This document shows positions 17,096-25,002 of a stretch of 55,288 bases of DNA, piece after piece. Position 1 is the first letter of the stretch. Every line of letters begins with the position of its first letter. Source of the stretch: an uncultured Prevotellaceae bacterium (GTDB lineage: Bacteria; Bacteroidota; Bacteroidia; Bacteroidales; Muribaculaceae); assembly GCA_900318645.1 (NCBI GenBank), contig ONLH01000021.1:1-55288 (forward strand). The letters are read 5' to 3'. Under the pieces are notes generated by a model that was not told the DNA's origin, ran no database searches, and saw only the letters and a list, made by a program, of their open reading frames with translations. A program made the translations under genes and the position numbers.

Positions 17096-18982
17096 AACCC
17101 CCAAAAGAATATCAATCAAAGCCGACACATCACCGATAGAGAGTTCTCCATCCTGGTTCACGTCGCCCCTCTTGACGGTGGCACTGTCAGCCCCACCATC
17201 CAACAACAGGTCAATCAAGGCGCTGACGTCACCGATGCTCACCTCGCCGTCACCGTTCACGTCACCGATTATATAGGCAGGTACCGGTTCTCCCTTGACA
17301 TAGACCTGATAGCCGCCAGCTGGAATAGAGAAACTCTGTGTAGCGGTCAGGGTCACGGGAATGGCGGTCAGACCGGCCGAGATGTTATTCACGTCGATGG
17401 CGCGTTTCCACTCACCGGCCTCAAGGCCCGACACAATGCTGTTGACAGCGCTGGTGCCCAAGTTGAGCACCACCAGAGCCGTCTGCTCGTTGTGATGACG
17501 GGTATAGGCCACCAGGTTGGTATTGCCTGTGGTCAGGAATGTCACCTCGCTGGCGCGGTCGCCGTTGTCGATCAAGGCGTCACAGCTGTGCTTCAGGGCA
17601 GTCAGCGCCTTGACGGTGTTCAGCATCTTGTTGTCAACGGTGTTCCAGTTGATGGGCGTGCGGTTGAAGTAGTCCAGCTTGCGATTCATCAGGTAGCCGG
17701 TTTCCTGGCCGTTGTAGAGCATCGGCATGCCATAGAGTGTAAACGTCAGCACCGTGAAGGCATAGGCGTTGCTGCCATACTGGGTGTTCATCGTGTTGTT
17801 GTAATTCTGGTCATGGTTGGTGAGATACACCATGCGGCTGACGTCGATAAAGCGCAAGTCACCCACCAGATTGCGGCACTGGTTCAACACGCCGCTGGGA
17901 TTGGTCTTGTTGTTGACCAGCGCGCTCTGGAAGCCCCAAGCGTAGTCATAGTCCCAACCGCACACCAGCAGGCGCGGCACGCTGTTGGCCATGTCGCCCT
18001 CGCCCAGCATGGTGATGGTCTTGCCGGGTTTATACTCCTTGAGGGCCTTGATGGCGCGGGTCCAAAAAGCGGTGGGAATGGTATTGCTGCTGATGTAATC
18101 ACAGCGATAGCCGTCGATGTCCACCTGGTCAATCCAGTACTGCATGGCCTCAATCATCGCTAGCTGGGTCTCTTCCTTGCTGTAATCCAGCTGATAAACG
18201 TCGCCATAGCCGTTGGGGCTGGTGAGCGTTGAGTTGTAGTAGTTGCGGTGCTGAGTAATCCACACGTTGTCTTTGGCGGTGTGGTTTGCCACCCAGTCCA
18301 GCCACACCTGCATGCCGCGTTGGTGGGCAGCGGTGACAAAGGCCTTCAGGTCGGCAATGGTACCGAAGTCGCTGTTCACTGCATGATAGTCACGCGGTGC
18401 GTAGGGGCTGCCCAACGAGCCGATTCGGCCCTGGATACCACGCGGATGAATGGGCATGAGCCAGATGATATCGATGCCCAGGTCCTTGAGGTAGTCCAGA
18501 CGCTGCTGGGCTGCAGCAAGGGTGCCGGCGCTGGTAAAGTTGTACAGGTCAAGCTCATAGATGACATGCTGATTGGGGACAAAGGTGCTCTCCCCTGCCC
18601 CGATGACCTTGGTCAGCTGACCCATCACATAGTAGCCGTGGTTGGTGAACGAACCGTCAACACGGCCGCCCTGGTTGTTCCAAGTGAAAATCAGGCCCGT
18701 AGGCATCGCCAGCGAGCCAGTATAGGTCCACTTGTAGATCTTATTGCCGCTCTGGGTGTCGCCCATATAGGTCATTGACGCCCCAGGCCAGTTGGTACCC
18801 ACATAACTGTTGCCACCGGTGTTGCCCTCCCACACCCAAATCTTGGGTGCATCGGTCACCGTGTTGTTAGCCTCAAAAAAGACACACACCTCGCTGTCGC
18901 TGCTCAGCGTCGGCTCATAAACCGCCGCCATCGCCAGCAACGATACCATCATCAAGATGGAAATTGAAAGAATTCGTTTCAT
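17093..18982 (-). CDS. GH13 alpha-amylase with starch-binding N-domain and dockerin-like C-terminus
   Basis: A 629-residue secreted enzyme. The start at 18982 (MKRILSISILMMVSLLAMA) gives the signal peptide; 19054 would add unlikely residues. About 25-115 resembles a CBM26 starch-binding module (VWEGNTGGNSYVGTNWPG, then LIFTWNNQGG). The GH13 barrel shows all four signatures: LDWVANHT (region I, about 227), GYRCDYIS (II, about 290), LGEGD (III, about 325) and YLTNHDQ (IV, about 387), with Asp, Glu and Asp catalytic residues present. The C-terminus (about 572-629) is a dockerin-like pair (DVNGDGEVSIGDVSALIDLL twice). No lipobox, so it is not a SusG-type lipoprotein. A -7-like TACCTTTG lies at 19019-19012. 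First gene of the locus. Confidence 0.93.
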   Translation of the reverse strand: MKRILSISILMMVSLLAMAAVYEPTLSSDSEVCVFFEANNTVTDAPKIWVWEGNTGGNSYVGTNWPGASMTYMGDTQSGNKIYKWTYTGSLAMPTGLIFTWNNQGGRVDGSFTNHGYYVMGQLTKVIGAGESTFVPNQHVIYELDLYNFTSAGTLAAAQQRLDYLKDLGIDIIWLMPIHPRGIQGRIGSLGSPYAPRDYHAVNSDFGTIADLKAFVTAAHQRGMQVWLDWVANHTAKDNVWITQHRNYYNSTLTSPNGYGDVYQLDYSKEETQLAMIEAMQYWIDQVDIDGYRCDYISSNTIPTAFWTRAIKALKEYKPGKTITMLGEGDMANSVPRLLVCGWDYDYAWGFQSALVNNKTNPSGVLNQCRNLVGDLRFIDVSRMVYLTNHDQNYNNTMNTQYGSNAYAFTVLTFTLYGMPMLYNGQETGYLMNRKLDYFNRTPINWNTVDNKMLNTVKALTALKHSCDALIDNGDRASEVTFLTTGNTNLVAYTRHHNEQTALVVLNLGTSAVNSIVSGLEAGEWKRAIDVNNISAGLTAIPVTLTATQSFSIPAGGYQVYVKGEPVPAYIIGDVNGDGEVSIGDVSALIDLLLDGGADSATVKRGDVNQDGELSIGDVSALIDILLGV

Positions 18983-19159
18983 TTTGGTTATTATTGTTTG
19001 ATGATTTTTCACAAAGGTACACATAATTAATATACCCTCACATCCATCAAACAAAAAATCTAACCCTCAAAACCAATCAATCTATTGTAAACCATAATTT
19101 TACCACCCAACCCCCACTCCAAAAATCAAAGTCCATTTCACACCCCCACAACAAAAAAA

Positions 19160-19179
19160 AGTCGCCGTTCTCGGCGACT
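19160..19179 (-). terminator. Rho-independent terminator of the TPP-regulated receptor gene
   Basis: AGTCGCCG (19160-19167) pairs with CGGCGACT (19172-19179) over a 4 nt loop. On the minus strand it is followed by a run of Ts (19159-19153), a textbook terminator about 33 nt past the stop. Confidence 0.85.
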
Positions 19180-19190
19180 CCCCTTATTAT

Positions 19191-19221
19191 CTATTATCTA
19201 ATATCTAAAGTCTAAAACCTA
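19191..19221 (-). repeat. Heptamer array with TAG every 7 nt, spanning a stop codon
   Basis: Gene-strand TAG triplets begin at 19221, 19214 (the real stop), 19207, 19200 and 19193, each 7 nt apart. The first lies out of frame inside the last codons. The array ends just before the terminator at 19160-19179. Confidence 0.8.
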
Positions 19222-21467
19222 AACGTCACATACCCCAGCGCGTTAATCCCCGCCATGGGATAGAAGCGCGGGTCGCTATAGAGCGAGTAAGCATTCTCCT
19301 TGCTGCCGCCGGAATACAGGGCGCAGGTCTGGGAGTAGCCGTTGGTCTCATACTTCACGTTGAACAGGTTATAGACGGTAGCGCCGACGGTGATGCTGCG
19401 GATTTTCGGCAACTTGAAGGTATAAGCCAGATCCAGGTTGTTGACAAAGTAGGGATCCAGCGAGTCTTCCTTGCGCTCGAAGTTGTCGAGGTACTGGCGC
19501 GACACATACTGCGACTGCAGGTTGGCGGTGAAGCCCTTGTACTCAAACATCAGCATGCTGCCCACGGTCAAGCTGGGCGAGAAAGCGATGGTGGTATTGC
19601 CCTTCTCGATGGCGGTCTGCGTCCACATGTCGTCCCACGTGTCAGCGTCATAGTCGCTCACGTAGCCCACATAGTCCTGGATGCGATTGCGGCTCAGCGT
19701 GGCGTTCACCTCCCAGCGCAGCCAGTCGGTGAAGTGCATACCTGCCAGCAGTTCGATACCCATGCGGTAGCTCTTGTCCACGTTCTCGGCCATCAGCTCG
19801 CCGATCTCATTGATCTTGCCGTTGAGCACGAGCTGGTCCTTGTAGTTCATGTAGTACAGGTTGGCACTGAACAGGTAACGGCCCGTACGGAACTCATAAC
19901 CAGCCTCCCAGTCATAGAGTTTCTCGCTCGTGGGATGCTGCAGGAACAGGCCGTCGGTATAGTTGTTGCGCGTGGGCTCCTTCTGGGCAACGGCAAACGA
20001 GGCATAGGCACGGTGCTTGGGGGCAATCTGCCAGTTCAGACCGGCCTTGGGATTGAAGAAATTGAACGGCTCGTCGATATTGAGGGCCTGCAGGCGCTCG
20101 GGGTCAGCGGTCCAGTCCCACTTGTCGTTGTTGCCCGTGATGCGGTAGCCGATGTGGCGGTACTGCAGGTCGGCATAGGCGCTCAAGCCACCGGTAATCA
20201 CATAGTTGCCCTTGATATAGATGTTGAAGTCGGTTTTGCGGCCGTTGTTGCGGTAGTACTCGTGGTCGGGAGCCAGCGGGCTGGTGTAGTTCTCCACCCA
20301 GATGACCTGCCCGTAGTGGTCGTTGCTGTAGCGGTTGATGCCGCCGCCCAGCGTGGCTGCCAGGCGCTCGCCGGTGTACTGCAGCGAGAAGACACCGCCA
20401 CCGAAGTTGCTATCCACACATTTCTTCCTCACCAGGCTCGCCTTCTTGCTGGTACCCTCGGCAGTCACCACGGGCAGCAGACCGTACTCCTTGAGCGTAC
20501 GGGCATTCTTATACTCCTGGTAGTAGCCGTAGCCGTTGGTGTAGTGCAACGCCACGTTGAGTTTCCACAGGGGATTGAAGGTCTGGTTCCAGATCAGCTG
20601 GTAGTGGGTCTGGCGGTAGATGTCCTTCTGGTCCTTATAGAAGCCCGTCACCTTGCCGTCGTGCTTGATCTCGCCGTTGGGGTTATAGGTACGGCGCTCC
20701 TTCAGGTCGTCGCGGCTGATACCGTCCCAGGCGTGATAGGTATCTTCCTTGCCGCCAAAGGTGATAAAGCGCAACGAGGTCCCGCTGTTGAAATAACCCA
20801 CCTGACCGAAGTAGCTGAGCAGCTCGCTGCTCGCGCGGTCACGGTAGCCGTCGCTGCCGATGTGCGACAGGCGAGCCTCGATGGACCAGTGGTCGCCCAG
20901 CAGACCCGTTCCCAAGCGCAGGGTCTCCTTGTTGGTATTGTACGAGCCATAGCTGCCCGACACCTCGGCATAGGGATCGCGCGAGAAACCTTGGGTCCTC
21001 ATGTTCACGCTGCCACCGAAGGCGCCCGAGCCGTTGGTCGAGGTGCCAGCACCACGCTGCACCTGGATGTCGCGCACCGACGACGCAAAGTCCGGCGTGT
21101 TCACCCAATAGATGCTGTGGCTCTCGGCATCATTCAGCGGGATATCATTCACGGTGATGTTGATGCGCGTGGCGTCAGTGCCACGCACGCGCATCGACGT
21201 GTAGCCCACGCCAGCACCCGCATCGCTGGTGGTGATCACGCTCGGAGTCATCGTCAGCAGGAACGGAATGTCCAGGCCATGGTTCTCGGCAGCCAGTTGC
21301 TTGCCAGTCAGATTAGTAAACGCTACAGGAGTGCTAGCACTAGCACGAGTTCCCAGCACCTCCACCTCGCTCAGCGCGATAGAGGGCACCGTGTCGGTCG
21401 CGGCAGTCTGTGCCACCGCAGCCAGGCCTGCCACTACCATGGCAGCCGTCAAAAAGATCTTCTTCAT
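19212..21467 (-). CDS. TonB-dependent receptor, probable thiamin (or precursor) transporter
   Basis: A 751-residue outer-membrane receptor. Signal peptide MKKIFLTAAMVVAGLAAVAQ, then a TonB-box-like SEVEVLGTRA. The plug domain covers about 45-150 (MRVRGTDATRINITVNDIPLNDAESHSIYWVN, QRGAGTSTNGSGAFGGSVNM). The barrel ends in GYVTFRF. There is no carboxypeptidase-like or STN domain and no SusD partner, so it belongs to the classic cofactor/siderophore receptor class. The TPP riboswitch at 21600-21522 upstream gives the substrate hint: riboswitch-controlled TonB receptors for thiamin are known in Bacteroides. No pnuT or thiamin-pyrophosphokinase gene is nearby, so it works as a single-gene unit. 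Confidence 0.9.
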   Translation of the reverse strand: MKKIFLTAAMVVAGLAAVAQTAATDTVPSIALSEVEVLGTRASASTPVAFTNLTGKQLAAENHGLDIPFLLTMTPSVITTSDAGAGVGYTSMRVRGTDATRINITVNDIPLNDAESHSIYWVNTPDFASSVRDIQVQRGAGTSTNGSGAFGGSVNMRTQGFSRDPYAEVSGSYGSYNTNKETLRLGTGLLGDHWSIEARLSHIGSDGYRDRASSELLSYFGQVGYFNSGTSLRFITFGGKEDTYHAWDGISRDDLKERRTYNPNGEIKHDGKVTGFYKDQKDIYRQTHYQLIWNQTFNPLWKLNVALHYTNGYGYYQEYKNARTLKEYGLLPVVTAEGTSKKASLVRKKCVDSNFGGGVFSLQYTGERLAATLGGGINRYSNDHYGQVIWVENYTSPLAPDHEYYRNNGRKTDFNIYIKGNYVITGGLSAYADLQYRHIGYRITGNNDKWDWTADPERLQALNIDEPFNFFNPKAGLNWQIAPKHRAYASFAVAQKEPTRNNYTDGLFLQHPTSEKLYDWEAGYEFRTGRYLFSANLYYMNYKDQLVLNGKINEIGELMAENVDKSYRMGIELLAGMHFTDWLRWEVNATLSRNRIQDYVGYVSDYDADTWDDMWTQTAIEKGNTTIAFSPSLTVGSMLMFEYKGFTANLQSQYVSRQYLDNFERKEDSLDPYFVNNLDLAYTFKLPKIRSITVGATVYNLFNVKYETNGYSQTCALYSGGSKENAYSLYSDPRFYPMAGINALGYVTFRF

Positions 21468-21521
21468 GCAATAATTCGTTTTCTCAAGTCCCGCAACCCC
21501 GTTGCGAAACTTGAATCAATA

Positions 21522-21600
21522 AATGTTCTCTACGCCGGCATTATCCGGATCAGATCCCATGGGTATGTTCTCAGCCCCCATCTCCCAGGAAGCACCCCAA
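21522..21600 (-). promoter_or_regulatory. TPP riboswitch (THI element)
   Basis: Read on the minus strand: GGGGTGCTTCC, then GGGGGCTGAGAACATACCC, then GATCTGATCCGGATAATGCC and GGCGTAGAGAA. These are the CUGAGA and ACC...CUGAUCNGGNUAAUNCCGGCGNAG cores of the thiamin-pyrophosphate aptamer. A -7-like TAATTTTG lies about 20 nt before it (21627-21620), and the receptor start is 55 nt after it. Binding of TPP should lower expression of the receptor. Whether control is by termination or by hiding the start region cannot be seen. Confidence 0.93.
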
Positions 21601-21699
21601 ACTCATTGAATCACGCCACAAAATTACTACTTTTTCCACAATCCCCCACCACAATCCCCCACAATTCTCACCCCACTCCCCAATAAATCCCCCCCGCAC

Positions 21700-21983
21700 C
21701 ACGACCGTCCCGTCCCCGTATTGCGCGTTACCAACGCGCACCACACATCACCCCCCTCGCCACGACCGTCCCGTCCCCGTATTGCGCGTTATCAACGCGC
21801 ACCCCACTTCCGCCCCCCTGCCACGACCGTCCCGTCCCGTATTGCGCGTTATCAACGCGCACCCCACATCCGCCCCCCACCGCGACCGTGCCGTCCCGTA
21901 TTGCGCGTTATCAACGCGCACCACACATCCGCCCCCCGTCACGACCGTGCCGTCCCGTATTGCGCGTTATCAACGCGCACCCC
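21700..21983. repeat. Palindrome-centred direct repeat array 1 (5 units of 59-61 bp)
   Basis: Each unit has CGACCGTCCCGTCCCGTAT, then the palindrome TGCGCGTT-ATC-AACGCGCA (loop ACC in the first unit), then about 20 nt of C-rich sequence such as CCCCACATCCGCCCCCC. Palindromes sit at 21722-21740, 21783-21801, 21843-21861, 21902-21920 and 21961-21979; spacing is 61, 60, 59 and 59 nt. Stems are perfect in all copies. Varying spacing breaks any reading frame, so it is not coding. It ends about 40 nt before the promoter of the ATPase gene. Confidence 0.93.
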
Positions 21984-22020
21984 CAGCCTCCAGAAATCCC
22001 CCCTCCTCTGCTTTTTAACG

Positions 22021-22052
22021 TTGCATTTCCACAACCCCATCTTTTATCTTTG
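22021..22052 (+). promoter_or_regulatory. Predicted promoter of the repeat-flanked ATPase gene
   Basis: TTG (22021-22023), a 21 nt spacer and TATCTTTG (22045-22052) fit the Bacteroidetes -33/-7 pattern. Transcription should begin near 22058, about 24 nt before the ATG. The array upstream is therefore outside the transcript but close enough to act as an operator. Confidence 0.65.
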
Positions 22053-22081
22053 CTCATTATTAATAATTAAATTTGATTACC

Positions 22082-23314
22082 ATGCATTACAACAGAACAC
22101 CACTTATCGGTGACCGCGATCCCTGGTCATCGCTTTTCATCAACATCGACTCGCCATTGCAGCAATACCGTCCCAATCCCATCGTCACCATTTGCGGTTC
22201 GGTAGCACTCCACAGGCACGACATCACCTTCCTCACGGGAGCAAGCCACTGCAGAGCACATGCCGTCGCCAAGATGCTCGCAGCGGCAGTCTTGCAAGGC
22301 AGCTACCAGTATGTCCCCTCACTTCAGGTCGCCAAGCCTCAAGAAGAACAAGACAACCAGGAGCAGAACAACCGAGTCCTGTGGATTGACTCAGTACATT
22401 CTTTCTATACCTGCTGCAGCTTCATAGAAGACCTCAAGCAGCACTTCGGCGCTTCTAACGAAAACTTTCGGCTCATGTGCCTCGACGATCTCGGCACCTT
22501 CAACGAGTGCGACGAGGTGATTCTCTGCAATATCACCCAAGCAATCCGCGATTTCAAACCCACCCTCATCATCATCGATGACCTGGATCACCTCACCCCA
22601 GAATGTGGCGCCTATCGTGCCGACAACTTCTACCTCGAGATGAGGGAAATTCTCGATTTCTACAGCACTTCCCTCTTGTGCATCGGATACAACCTCATCG
22701 GCAGGGCCAAAAGCACTGCCGGGTTCATTGGCAAGCGCCTTTTCCCGATTGCCAACAACGTGTTCCGCATCACCAACCGAGGCACCACGTCCTTACTACA
22801 GCGCGTCAGAGCAATCACCGACGACGGTGAGTTCCAGTTCGCCTTCACCATCAATGACAAGAATTTCGCACAAGAAGTCCTCCTGAAACCCGAAAACTCA
22901 TCCGCAGCAGCACAGTATGCCGAGGCGACAACGGTCCAGGATGTCTTCAATGCCGTCATCACCGAGGACGAGGCAGTTTCTCCCGATCAGCTTGTCACAA
23001 GATTAAACAAGCGACAGACCGAATTGAATCGCCTAACCCGCAATCGTCTCCTCATCGCCGACGCCCTCGCGCGAGGTGTAATCATCAAGGACAACCAGGG
23101 CTACTACACCATCAATCCCAAGTCAAGCCCTAATAGCTTTTTGACGGAAGCCCACAACCGCCGCCTCATTGATGACTACATTGATAACCTCCGCAGCTAC
23201 AACAAGATACCAAATCTACTCCCCGACAAGAAACCAAACAATTTTTCATATTTTAACAAACGCGCACACACCACCACCTCATCCCACCCATCTAAAACTC
23301 AAGTCTCCCCATAA
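22082..23314 (+). CDS. RecA-like (AAA_25/RepA-like) ATPase with degenerate P-loop and C-terminal winged helix, flanked by repeat arrays
   Basis: A 410-residue protein with the layout of the RecA-like ATPases found on Bacteroidetes mobile elements. The P-loop position reads LTGASHCRAHAVAK (about 51-64), without the GK(S/T) needed for normal nucleotide binding. The next strand is RVLWIDSVHSFY, where relatives have an ID-TEQS-like motif. Walker B is intact (PTLIIIDDLDHL, about 160-171). Residues 290-350 look like a winged helix-turn-helix (SPDQLVTRLNKRQTELNRLTRNRLLIADALARGVIIKDNQGYYTI). The last 40 residues are low-complexity. Start 22082 is the first ATG after the promoter. Function is unknown; binding to the flanking palindromes is my inference. 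Confidence 0.75.
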   Translation: MHYNRTPLIGDRDPWSSLFINIDSPLQQYRPNPIVTICGSVALHRHDITFLTGASHCRAHAVAKMLAAAVLQGSYQYVPSLQVAKPQEEQDNQEQNNRVLWIDSVHSFYTCCSFIEDLKQHFGASNENFRLMCLDDLGTFNECDEVILCNITQAIRDFKPTLIIIDDLDHLTPECGAYRADNFYLEMREILDFYSTSLLCIGYNLIGRAKSTAGFIGKRLFPIANNVFRITNRGTTSLLQRVRAITDDGEFQFAFTINDKNFAQEVLLKPENSSAAAQYAEATTVQDVFNAVITEDEAVSPDQLVTRLNKRQTELNRLTRNRLLIADALARGVIIKDNQGYYTINPKSSPNSFLTEAHNRRLIDDYIDNLRSYNKIPNLLPDKKPNNFSYFNKRAHTTTSSHPSKTQVSP

Positions 23315-23334
23315 CACCCCCTCATCCCCCATCC

Positions 23335-23497
23335 ACGACCGTCCCGTCCCCGTATTGCGCGTTATCAACGCGCACCCCACATCCGCCCCCCGCTCGCGAC
23401 CGTGCCGTCCCGTATTGCGCGTTACCAACGCGCACCCCACATCCGCCCCCCGCTCGCGACCGTGCCGTCCCGTATTGCGCGTTATCAACGCGCACCC
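23335..23497. repeat. Palindrome-centred direct repeat array 2 (3 units of 60 bp)
   Basis: The same unit as array 1. Palindromes are at 23356-23374, 23416-23434 (loop ACC) and 23476-23494, 60 nt apart. The array starts about 20 nt after the ATPase stop codon. Units follow the same order of variants as in array 1: the first carries GACCGTCCCGTCCCC, the later ones GACCGTGCCGTCCC. Confidence 0.93.
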
Positions 23498-23606
23498 ACC
23501 CCCCTCCACTCCTTTTCTTCATTGAATGGATAGCCATTTTAAAAATTTTCATTAAATTTGCGACTTGGATTACGATATAAGAGAGTCACTTAAAAACTAG
23601 ATAGTT

Positions 23607-24968
23607 ATGGGCAACAAGAAATCGGACATGAATCGCCGACAGTTCCTGCACAAGCTGGGACTTGGCGCCGCCGTGGTGGCAACGAATCCGCTGGGTGTTC
23701 TGGCGGGAGAGACCAACAGACGTCAAACCAATGGTGATGGAGATGCGCTGAATCAGATGACCTACAGGGTGCAGCACCGCACGGGTGACAAGGTCTCGCT
23801 GCTGGGCTTCGGCATGATGCGATTGCCCGATGACCAGGATGAAGTGAACCGTTTGGTGGACTATGCCATCGCGCATGGCGTGAACTACTTTGATACCGCT
23901 CCGGTGTACAAGGGCGGTAACAGCGAAACCATGACAGGCATCGCACTGAGCCGCCATCCGCGCGAGAAATATCTCGTAGCCACCAAGATGTCGAACCAGA
24001 GGGACAACATGTGGTCGAAGGATGAAGCCCTCAAGATGTACGAGCGGTCATTCGAGAAGCTACAGGTGGATCACATCGATTACTACCTGCTGCACAGCGT
24101 GGGCGGCGGAGGCCTGGATACCCTCAAAGGGCGCTTCCTGAACAATGGCCTGCTGGACTTCCTGCTGAAGGAGCGCGAGGCGGGACGCATCCGTCACCTA
24201 GGCTTCTCCTACCACGGCGACGTCAGCGTGTTTGACTACCTGCTTGACCATCAGGAGGAATACCATTGGGACTTCGTGCAGATCCAGATGAACTACCTCG
24301 ATTGGCGCCATGCCTCGCTCAGCACGTCGGGCTGGAAAAAGGACGCCGATGCCGAGTATCTCTATGACAAGCTGGAGAAGACCGGTGTGCAGACCGTCGT
24401 GATGGAGCCCCTGAGAGGCGGTGCGCTGGCCAGCTTGAACGAGGACCTCGCCAAGCGGCTCACGGCTGTCCGCCCCGATGACTCACCCGCCAAGTGGGCC
24501 TTCCGTTGGGTGGGCTCTCATCCCAACATCCTCACCACGCTGAGCGGCATGAACCAGATGAGCCACCTGGAGGAAAACATCCGCACCCTCTCGCCCCTGG
24601 AACTGACCACCGATGCCGAGGATAAACTCCTGGAAGAGATTGCCGATGAGATAGCGGGCTTCCCTGTCATTCCCTGTACCGCCTGCGAGTACTGCATGCC
24701 ATGCCCCTATGGCGTCAACATCCCCGGCAACTTCGCCTATTACAACGAGGCGGTGAACCAGAAGATACTGCCCCTGCCCGACAAGCAGGCAGCGGACTAC
24801 ATGGCCCGCAAACAGCAGTTTGCCGACGGCCTGCGCCAGGCATTGCCCGACGTATCGACATGGGCCACACAGTGTGCCGACTGCGAGGAATGCCTGAAGA
24901 AGTGCCCCCAACAGATACGCATCCCCAACCAGATGGCGCGTATCGTCGAGACACTGAGAAGACGATAA
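23607..24968 (+). CDS. Aldo/keto reductase with TAT signal and C-terminal ferredoxin domain
   Basis: A 453-residue oxidoreductase. The N-terminus has a twin-arginine signal (MNRRQFLHKLGLGAAVVATNP), so it should be exported folded; an internal ATG at 23628 could be the start. About 55-320 is the aldo/keto reductase barrel (YFDTAPVYKGGNSETMTG with the catalytic Tyr, then DYYLLHSVGGGG). Two cysteine clusters follow: CTACEYCMPCPYGVNIPG (about 357) and CADCEECLKKCPQQIRIP (about 423), typical of 4Fe-4S binding in this AKR subgroup. A -7-like TAAATTTG is at 23553-23560. It is a single-gene unit; the substrate is unknown. Confidence 0.9.
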   Translation: MGNKKSDMNRRQFLHKLGLGAAVVATNPLGVLAGETNRRQTNGDGDALNQMTYRVQHRTGDKVSLLGFGMMRLPDDQDEVNRLVDYAIAHGVNYFDTAPVYKGGNSETMTGIALSRHPREKYLVATKMSNQRDNMWSKDEALKMYERSFEKLQVDHIDYYLLHSVGGGGLDTLKGRFLNNGLLDFLLKEREAGRIRHLGFSYHGDVSVFDYLLDHQEEYHWDFVQIQMNYLDWRHASLSTSGWKKDADAEYLYDKLEKTGVQTVVMEPLRGGALASLNEDLAKRLTAVRPDDSPAKWAFRWVGSHPNILTTLSGMNQMSHLEENIRTLSPLELTTDAEDKLLEEIADEIAGFPVIPCTACEYCMPCPYGVNIPGNFAYYNEAVNQKILPLPDKQAADYMARKQQFADGLRQALPDVSTWATQCADCEECLKKCPQQIRIPNQMARIVETLRRR

Positions 24969-25002
24969 ACGTGATATTGCTTAATGAAATGGTGCCAGCG
25001 GC

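Noticed and set aside
19734-21686. A 650-residue plus-strand protein
   Set aside because: It is the mirror frame of the TonB receptor gene, which has a signal peptide, plug and barrel; the mirror has none and crosses the riboswitch.
21721-22113. Coding regions read through the repeat arrays on either strand
   Set aside because: Unit spacing of 59, 60 and 61 nt shifts the frame between copies, composition is extreme, and all frames give repetitive nonsense.
21700-23497. CRISPR array
   Set aside because: The whole ~60 bp unit is repeated, so there are no unique spacers; no cas genes are near; the arrays lie on both sides of a gene.
21700-23497. Retron or diversity-generating element
   Set aside because: No reverse transcriptase is present in the neighbourhood.
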